11,551 nt of DNA from an uncultured Sphingomonadales bacterium (GTDB lineage: Bacteria; Pseudomonadota; Alphaproteobacteria; Sphingomonadales; Sphingomonadaceae), in NCBI GenBank assembly GCA_903868655.1, contig CAIPWG010000118.1, positions 1 through 11,551 of the forward strand, in the 5' to 3' direction. This document shows, one piece after another, positions 7,360 through 11,551 of this stretch. Positions within the stretch are counted from its first letter, which is position 1; each line of letters starts with the position of its first letter. Under the pieces are notes generated by a model. The model saw only the letters and a list, made by a program, of their open reading frames with translations, was not told where the DNA came from and made no database searches. Both the position numbers and the translations under genes were made by a program.

Positions 7360-7761
7360 TCATGCGGCGCGCGGCTTGGCCGCAACGTCCAGTGTCAGCG
7401 CGTTGCCGGTGGGCAATGGTCCCGCCAATTCGTCCGCTTCGGCTTCGCTATCGGACAGCCCGAATGCAGGTGTCGGTTTGGGATCGTTGGCAACTCCGGT
7501 TTCGGTGGCGATGTCGGTCAATCGACCATGGACGCGGGCCAGTTCACCACCGGCGTTGAGCATTGCGGCCTGGCTACGCACGAGTCGCATCAGCGCGTCT
7601 TGACCGGTGTAAGGCGCAACGCCAGTTTCGCGGCGCGCGTGAACCATCGTCGAGAGCAATTGCGCCTGGCACAACAATGCTTCGTCGAGTGCGTATTCAG
7701 CGTTGCGCAGATCGCGGCTGATCCGTTGGTTTGCGACGCTTGGTGTCATTGCATTCGTCAT
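7360..7761 (-). CDS. Small helical protein of unknown function
   Basis: The product is 133 residues and soluble, with no signal peptide. Residues 8-88 look alpha-helical (QRISRDLRNAEYALDEALL, then GQDALMRLVRSQAAMLN and ELARVHGRLTDIATE). A Pro/Asp/Glu-rich, probably disordered tail follows. The helical part superficially recalls phasin-like proteins, but I do not assign it to that family. The ATG at 7761 is well fixed by the strong Shine-Dalgarno AGGAGG six bases upstream. A longer frame to 7809 would pass through that site. It sits 63 bases downstream of the membrane-anchored LuxR-type gene and 44 upstream of the membrane protein. The strong ribosome site suggests it is made in larger amounts than its operon neighbours. 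Confidence 0.78.
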   Translation of the reverse strand: MTNAMTPSVANQRISRDLRNAEYALDEALLCQAQLLSTMVHARRETGVAPYTGQDALMRLVRSQAAMLNAGGELARVHGRLTDIATETGVANDPKPTPAFGLSDSEAEADELAGPLPTGNALTLDVAAKPRAA

Positions 7762-7767
7762 CAGAAG

Positions 7768-7773
7768 CCTCCT
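7768..7773 (-). promoter_or_regulatory. Strong ribosome binding site AGGAGG
   Basis: Read on the minus strand this is a full AGGAGG, six bases before the ATG at 7761. It decides the start of the small helical protein. Just upstream, TCGAT (7775-7779) and ATCGA (7788-7792) form a short 5-base inverted repeat with an 8-base spacer, which may be chance. Confidence 0.8.
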
Positions 7774-7824
7774 GTCGATACCCCGGCATCGAACACATGG
7801 GACAAGCAAGAGACGCCGATACAG

Positions 7825-8427
7825 TCAGCCATCAAGCATCCGGGAGAGTTCCGAATAGATTGCCAGCCCCCCCAAAATGATCAGGGTGAGGAACACGGCG
7901 ATCATCGCAATGGCTCCCAGACGCAGCAACGTGCCGATCTGGCCGTTAAACGCCTCGGGAAGAACGTTGTAATAGGGTTGCAAGGCCTCATCAGAACGCA
8001 GTTGCGCCGGAACCCGGGGAATTGACCCCGCCTTGGCCGGCTCTGTGTTTTGAGGGTGCGATGGAACCGCATCACTGTCTTCCTGCCACTCGTCCTGCCG
8101 GTTTTCGTCCATCCCGGCGATATGCGGTGAGCCATATACGGATCGTTGATATATGTCCGGATTGGCGGAAACTCCGGTTTCAGCCAGCAACAAGCGATAG
8201 GCCTGCGCTACTTCGCCGCGCGTGCCGACATTCAACTTGGCTCGCGCCAGCATGATGCGCTGGTCAACCGTATGCGGCGAAATCCCGAGCATTCGGGAGA
8301 TTTCTTTTGAAGTCTTGTGCTGGATCAGCAGATCGAGCACCTGACGTTGCTTCGCGGTCAGGCCCATCAAAGCGCCATCGACCACGCGGTCCGTTGAACT
8401 GATCAAGTCGCCGATCCCCTGTCGCAC
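7825..8427 (-). CDS. Membrane-anchored LuxR-type HTH transcriptional regulator
   Basis: The 200-residue product combines an N-terminal LuxR/GerE helix-turn-helix (about 22-82: LTAKQRQVLDLLIQHKTSKE and SRMLGISPHTVDQRIMLARA) with a hydrophilic linker (83-165). One C-terminal membrane helix follows (about 170-191, LGAIAMIAVFLTLIILGGLA) and then a short tail. There is no receiver domain. The DNA-binding part would face the cytoplasm, as in other one-pass membrane-bound regulators. The start is uncertain. GTG at 8427 is the first possible codon after an in-frame stop but has no clear ribosome site. TTG at 8406 has a G-rich AGGGGA upstream. Either leaves the HTH intact. It is divergent from the histidine kinase and first in a likely four-gene operon. 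Targets are unknown. Confidence 0.88.
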   Translation of the reverse strand: MRQGIGDLISSTDRVVDGALMGLTAKQRQVLDLLIQHKTSKEISRMLGISPHTVDQRIMLARAKLNVGTRGEVAQAYRLLLAETGVSANPDIYQRSVYGSPHIAGMDENRQDEWQEDSDAVPSHPQNTEPAKAGSIPRVPAQLRSDEALQPYYNVLPEAFNGQIGTLLRLGAIAMIAVFLTLIILGGLAIYSELSRMLDG

Positions 8428-8681
8428 TCTGTGCCATCATGACCATTCGACCCAGGCCCAACGACACCAACGCTCGTGCATTCTAGTATCTTTACATAGA
8501 TTCACTACCTAGCATTAAACCGTAGCAACCGATGAAAAAACCCACGCGCGTGAAAGCTTTGCAATCTTGCGGTTGCCCCGAAAATGCACACCCTTCCAAC
8601 GACTCTTTTGCAGGGATTGTACAGCCGGGCGAAACGTCGTTATCTGTCCAAGTCTGATATTTCCATGAAAAGGGTCGCGAT
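8428..8681. promoter_or_regulatory. Divergent control region between the LuxR-type gene and the histidine kinase
   Basis: These 254 bases must carry promoters for both directions. An A+T-rich core at about 8480-8520 holds a possible minus-strand -10 (TAGAAT, plus-strand 8480-8485) and a plus-strand -35-like TTTACA (8491-8496). The latter has only a poor -10 near 8514-8519, so both promoters are tentative. Three dyads follow one another: CACGCGCGTG (8543-8552), AAAGCTTT (8553-8560) and GCAATCTTGC (8561-8570). A 41-codon open frame (8532-8657) also fits here but has no ribosome site and no recognisable product. Confidence 0.55.
8671..8674 (+). promoter_or_regulatory. Ribosome binding site supporting the TTG start of the histidine kinase
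   Basis: AGGG, preceded by four adenines, lies seven bases before the TTG at 8682. It also lies inside a six-codon frame (ATG 8665, product MKRVAI) whose TGA overlaps the TTG, so translation of the kinase may be coupled to or limited by that mini-frame. Confidence 0.45.
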
Positions 8682-10331
8682 TTGAACGGGCAACGCTTGC
8701 TGATACGACGGACCGCAAGGATCCTGTCGGCAAGCAGGATCATTCTCGCGATCATTTTCCTGACCGGGGTCCTGCTCGATCCCGACCGGGTTGCCCACGC
8801 GGACGGCGGCATTTTTTGGCTGCTCTCAGCCTATTTGACCGGCGCAATGCTGATCGCGATGCTGATATGGCGAAGCTGGTGGTGGGATTATCGACTGGCC
8901 CGAACAATCCATCTGATCGACATCGCGGTGTTCATTGCTGCGGTGTTGCTGTGCGAAGCCGGGTATGGCTATGCCAGCAGCCCCTTCCCCGGTTTTTCGA
9001 GCTTTCTGTTGATCACCGCGATGGCCCGCTGGGGCAAACGTGGGGTCGCTTCGACTGCGATTACGCTGGTGGTTGTCTATGGCCTGTTTGGCGGACTGCT
9101 GCTGGTGCAGGGTATCGCCAACGATACTTATCAATATGTGCGCCATCTCGCCAATATCGCGCTTTTGGCGATGTTGGTGATATGGTTCGCGGCAGACATG
9201 CGCGTGCCCCGGATCGATCCGATGCAGGAAGCCGACGGCATTCCCGGGCAGCGGCAGGATCAGCTGTTGACGGCTGTTCTGGCTTTCACGCGCCAAATTT
9301 TCAAAGCCGGCGGCGCAGCGATAGCGATTGTCGATCCCGATACGCAGGACATTCACCTCTATCGTGATTGCAACGGCCTGTTTCGGTACGAATGTCTGAC
9401 AGACACAGGGTTCAACAAGGATCTCGGTGGTGACGCCGACGCGGCGCTGTTCGATAGAGCGCGACAGCGGCGCATTCTGGATTTGGGCAATGGCCAGTTG
9501 AAGGCACTGACAACGCCGTTCGACTACACAATGGCAAACTTGTGCCAAGTGCCCTGGGGGATCATGGCGCGACTGTCTTCGGCCCAAGGTCAGGGGTTCC
9601 TGTTGGTTTGGGACATTCCTGTCTGCACGATCGACGATCTGGCTGTGGCGCGGGCCCTGGTGCGCGAAGTGGCGTTGGCACTCGACCACGAAGAGATGGC
9701 CAGCCTGGCCCAATCCATCGCAGTATCCAATGTGCGCAGCGCCATCGCCCGCGATCTGCACGACAGCGCAGCGCAGTTTCTGGCAGGCACATTGTTTCGG
9801 CTGGATGCGCTAAGGGGCTGGATCCGTGCGGGGCACAATCCGGAGCCCGAAATCCTGTCGATGCGCGCCGCACTACAAGACGAACAAGTCCATTTGCGCG
9901 GCCTGATCGACCGGCTTCAACTGGGCTTGTTACCCGAACGAACGATCGATGTGGTGGCCGAACTCGAAGCGCTGATCCACGAAATGGGCCAGCATTGGAA
10001 TATCACCACCTCAATCCATGCGCCGCAGCGTCCTTTGGCGATCTCGGTCGATCTGGCCTATGAATTGCGCCTGTTGTTGCGCGAAGCGGTCGCCAACGCC
10101 GTACGCCACGGCGAATGCAGCCAGGTCGATCTCGCAATAGAACATTTGCCCGATGGCGTGTTGCAAGTATCGATCAACGACAACGGCAAAGGCTTTGCCA
10201 CCAACGATACCCAGTTGCATCCCCGTTCGATCAGCGAACGCATTGCCGCACTGGGCGGGAAATTGCAGATCGCCAGCGGTGCCACCGGTGTCAGGCTGGA
10301 CATTGCGCTACCCGCGCAAATCGCCGCGTGA
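8682..10331 (+). CDS. Membrane sensor histidine kinase (NarL/DegS-type, HisKA_3)
   Basis: This sensor kinase of 549 residues is predicted to phosphorylate the response regulator encoded next to it. Five or six membrane helices occupy residues 15-172. Residues about 190-340 resemble a GAF-like cytoplasmic domain. The HisKA_3 dimerisation box ARDLHDSAAQFLAG carries the phospho-acceptor H360. The HATPase domain (about 445-546) shows the N box REAVANAVRHG (E468, N472) and G1 box DNGKGF (500-505), then ERIAALGGKLQIASGATGVRL. The glycine-rich lid motif before ERIAALGG is replaced by LHPRSIS, so the ATP lid is atypical. The start is TTG, with AGGG seven bases upstream. An in-frame stop at 8655-8657 rules out an ATG further upstream. 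The signal is unknown. Confidence 0.92.
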   Translation: MNGQRLLIRRTARILSASRIILAIIFLTGVLLDPDRVAHADGGIFWLLSAYLTGAMLIAMLIWRSWWWDYRLARTIHLIDIAVFIAAVLLCEAGYGYASSPFPGFSSFLLITAMARWGKRGVASTAITLVVVYGLFGGLLLVQGIANDTYQYVRHLANIALLAMLVIWFAADMRVPRIDPMQEADGIPGQRQDQLLTAVLAFTRQIFKAGGAAIAIVDPDTQDIHLYRDCNGLFRYECLTDTGFNKDLGGDADAALFDRARQRRILDLGNGQLKALTTPFDYTMANLCQVPWGIMARLSSAQGQGFLLVWDIPVCTIDDLAVARALVREVALALDHEEMASLAQSIAVSNVRSAIARDLHDSAAQFLAGTLFRLDALRGWIRAGHNPEPEILSMRAALQDEQVHLRGLIDRLQLGLLPERTIDVVAELEALIHEMGQHWNITTSIHAPQRPLAISVDLAYELRLLLREAVANAVRHGECSQVDLAIEHLPDGVLQVSINDNGKGFATNDTQLHPRSISERIAALGGKLQIASGATGVRLDIALPAQIAA

Positions 10332-10372
10332 ACCCAACACCCTTGCGGCACAACAGACATGAACAGGATACG

Positions 10373-11020
10373 ATGAGCATGATTTCCGTCCTGGTTGCCG
10401 ATGACCACAGCATGATCCGTGCAGGCATTGAATCCGTCCTGCGCGGCAGCCGTTTCAAAATGGTGGCCAGCGCAGCCAGCGGTGCCGAAGCGCTCGACGC
10501 GATCGACCACCATGACCCCGCGATCGTGGTGCTGGATATCAACATGCCAGGAATGAACGGCATACAGGCGCTGGAAACCCTGCGCGCGCGCGATGACCGG
10601 CGTCCTGTCGTAATGCTGGCCGCCGACATCACCGATCGGCAGCTGTTGGCTGTGATGCGCACCGGAGTAGATGGAATTTTGTCCAAAGATGGCGCGGGCG
10701 CAGAACTGCTCGACGCATTGGAAACCGTCATGAGCGGCCAGAAGGCGATTGCGCCTGCCATCCTGCAACGCGCGCTCGATCTTACGCTCAATCCCGATGC
10801 GGGAAGCGCGCTTGACCGGCTGAACCCTCGCGAGCGGCGCATCGCCCGGCTGGTAGCACGCGGGCTTCGCAACCGCGATATCGGCAAAGAACTGACGATC
10901 GGCGAAGGCACCGTGAAAGTCTATTTGCACACGATTTACCAGAAACTGGGGATCGACAACCGCACGGAGCTGGCGCTGCTGACCGTGGGTGACACGGAAA
11001 ACTCTACAACGGCAATCTGA
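10373..11020 (+). CDS. NarL/FixJ-family response regulator
   Basis: This is a cytoplasmic DNA-binding response regulator of 215 residues, the probable partner of the kinase 41 bases upstream. The receiver domain (about 4-122) has acidic residues D10/D11, phospho-acceptor D55 in VVLDINMPGMNG and K105 in SKD. The LuxR-type helix-turn-helix is at about 148-208 (LNPRERRIARLVARGLRNRD and the recognition helix EGTVKVYLHTIYQKLG). Two residues usually needed for the phosphorylation-driven switch are changed. The Thr/Ser at the end of strand 4 is A83 (VVMLAAD), and the Tyr/Phe of strand 5 is I102 (DGILSKD). The ATG at 10373 has AGGA four bases upstream. An ATG two codons later is an alternative. Targets may include its own locus, but this is inference. 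Confidence 0.93.
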   Translation: MSMISVLVADDHSMIRAGIESVLRGSRFKMVASAASGAEALDAIDHHDPAIVVLDINMPGMNGIQALETLRARDDRRPVVMLAADITDRQLLAVMRTGVDGILSKDGAGAELLDALETVMSGQKAIAPAILQRALDLTLNPDAGSALDRLNPRERRIARLVARGLRNRDIGKELTIGEGTVKVYLHTIYQKLGIDNRTELALLTVGDTENSTTAI

Positions 11021-11131
11021 GGGGCGTGGTTACGACCGCAATCTCCCACTACTCGCCTGCCGATCCAGCCATCCCGGTATCCGACCGGCTGCAGTTGGGC
11101 TTGCGGGCAAACCTGTGTATTGCATCAACGG

Positions 11132-11152
11132 CATACCGTATGGTTACGTAAC
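11132..11152. promoter_or_regulatory. Two abutting palindromes, operator-like
   Basis: CATACCGTATG (11132-11142, odd centre) is followed without a gap by GTTACGTAAC (11143-11152, perfect). They lie in the 188-base space between the response regulator and the next gene, about 55 bases before its proposed start. No good promoter hexamers are recognised around them. They look like a binding site for a dimeric regulator, possibly one of those in this window. Palindromes of 10 bases do arise by chance at modest frequency. Confidence 0.4.
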
Positions 11153-11208
11153 AGATCCATTTGCACTTGCACGGCTATGGTCACTTGCGCCATCTGCTCC
11201 GCATGGCC

Positions 11209-11551
11209 ATGTCCAATGCAGATCGGCAACGCCGATATCGTCAAAAGTTGAAAGCGCGCGCCTCTGGCGATGCTCTGGGTGATCGCGTGCGTGAAGCGAT
11301 CGAGCGTGCCATTGACGCGTTATGGGCATTCCACGAACGCCCGGCCCCCAGTGGATTGCGCTGGTCGGAAATTGACGGTTGCACCAGTCTGGAGATGTAT
11401 CAACGCGAATTGAAGCGCGCGCCCGACAACCTGTTGCAGACCTGCCGTGCGTTCCTGCCCGATTTCGAAGGTTTGAGCGAAGACGAAGCCCGCGCCATTT
11501 CAACCGTGATTGAAATCGCAGATGCCTTGCGGCTGGAATTTGCGTTTTCCA
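11209..11551 (+). CDS. Unrecognised protein, 5' part only (cut by window edge)
   Basis: The frame stays open from 11152 to the window end. From the ATG at 11209 it gives 114 residues, with the 3' end missing. The start is strongly basic (MSNADRQRRYRQKLKARA). Helical, acidic segments follow: ALGDRVREAIERAIDALWAF, LEMYQRELKRAPDNLLQTCR and LSEDEARAISTVIEIADALR. The residue composition (Ala, Glu, Arg, Leu with sensible hydrophobic spacing) looks like real protein, but I recognise no family. An ATG two codons earlier (11203) is equally possible, and neither has a clear ribosome site. The DRQRRYRQKLK opening is similar to that of small hypothetical proteins often seen in accessory DNA. This is a faint hint only. 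Confidence 0.6.
   Translation, partial: MSNADRQRRYRQKLKARASGDALGDRVREAIERAIDALWAFHERPAPSGLRWSEIDGCTSLEMYQRELKRAPDNLLQTCRAFLPDFEGLSEDEARAISTVIEIADALRLEFAFS

Noticed and set aside
8826..9761. Long minus-strand open frame (about 311 codons) opposite the histidine kinase
   Set aside because: It lies wholly antisense to a gene with clear membrane and kinase domains. Its translation shows no domain and has the Arg/Gln/His-rich look of a high-GC shadow frame.
10058..10930. Long minus-strand open frame (about 290 codons) opposite the kinase end and response regulator
   Set aside because: It is antisense to the HATPase and receiver motifs, with no recognisable product. Long antisense frames are expected at this GC content.
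11074..11088. Hairpin CCGGT/ACCGG after the response regulator as a terminator
   Set aside because: The stem is only five bases with a five-base loop and no following T-run, so it is not a convincing terminator.
10989..11282. Plus-strand open frame overlapping the response regulator end
   Set aside because: It starts inside the response regulator in another frame and competes with the better frame from 11209, which shows protein-like composition to the window end.
11144..11503. Minus-strand open frame at the right end
   Set aside because: It is Arg/Trp-rich shadow composition opposite the partial plus-strand gene, with no motif or ribosome site.

Overview
The window reads as chromosomal DNA of an alphaproteobacterium, most likely a sphingomonad (Novosphingobium/Sphingobium/Sphingomonas group). 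This is an inference from the high GC content, the dense gene packing with 4-base overlaps, and the protein style, for example a LuxR-type helix-turn-helix with a C-terminal membrane anchor and an Arg-rich MarR-like regulator. There are twelve genes. One is cut by the right edge, and the first begins at base 3. I found no rRNA, tRNA, CRISPR array, insertion sequence or clear intrinsic terminator.

Left part (3-1826, plus strand): gloB, a glyoxalase II, is followed 21 bases later by a LacI-family repressor, probably on the same transcript.

Ethanolamine part (1896-6322): eutB, eutC and an ethanolamine permease form a tight minus-strand operon in which each gene overlaps the next by 4 bases. It would import ethanolamine and split it into acetaldehyde and ammonia using adenosylcobalamin. 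No reactivase, aldehyde dehydrogenase, microcompartment shell gene or cobalamin riboswitch is visible. A plant-type D-glycerate 3-kinase is transcribed divergently from eutB across an 82-base gap.

Signalling part (6319-11020): four minus-strand genes run from 8427 down to 6319. They encode a membrane-anchored LuxR-type regulator, a small helical protein of unknown function, a small multi-pass membrane protein of unknown function, and a MarR-like regulator. Across a 254-base divergent control region lies a plus-strand two-component pair: a membrane histidine kinase (HisKA_3/HATPase type, TTG start) and a NarL/FixJ response regulator. The regulator lacks both classical switch residues. The arrangement suggests one sensory locus in which a phosphorelay and a membrane-bound transcription factor face each other over shared control DNA. 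The signal is unknown.

Right end (11021-11551): a 188-base gap holds two abutting palindromes. It leads into the 5' part of an unrecognised gene that runs off the window.
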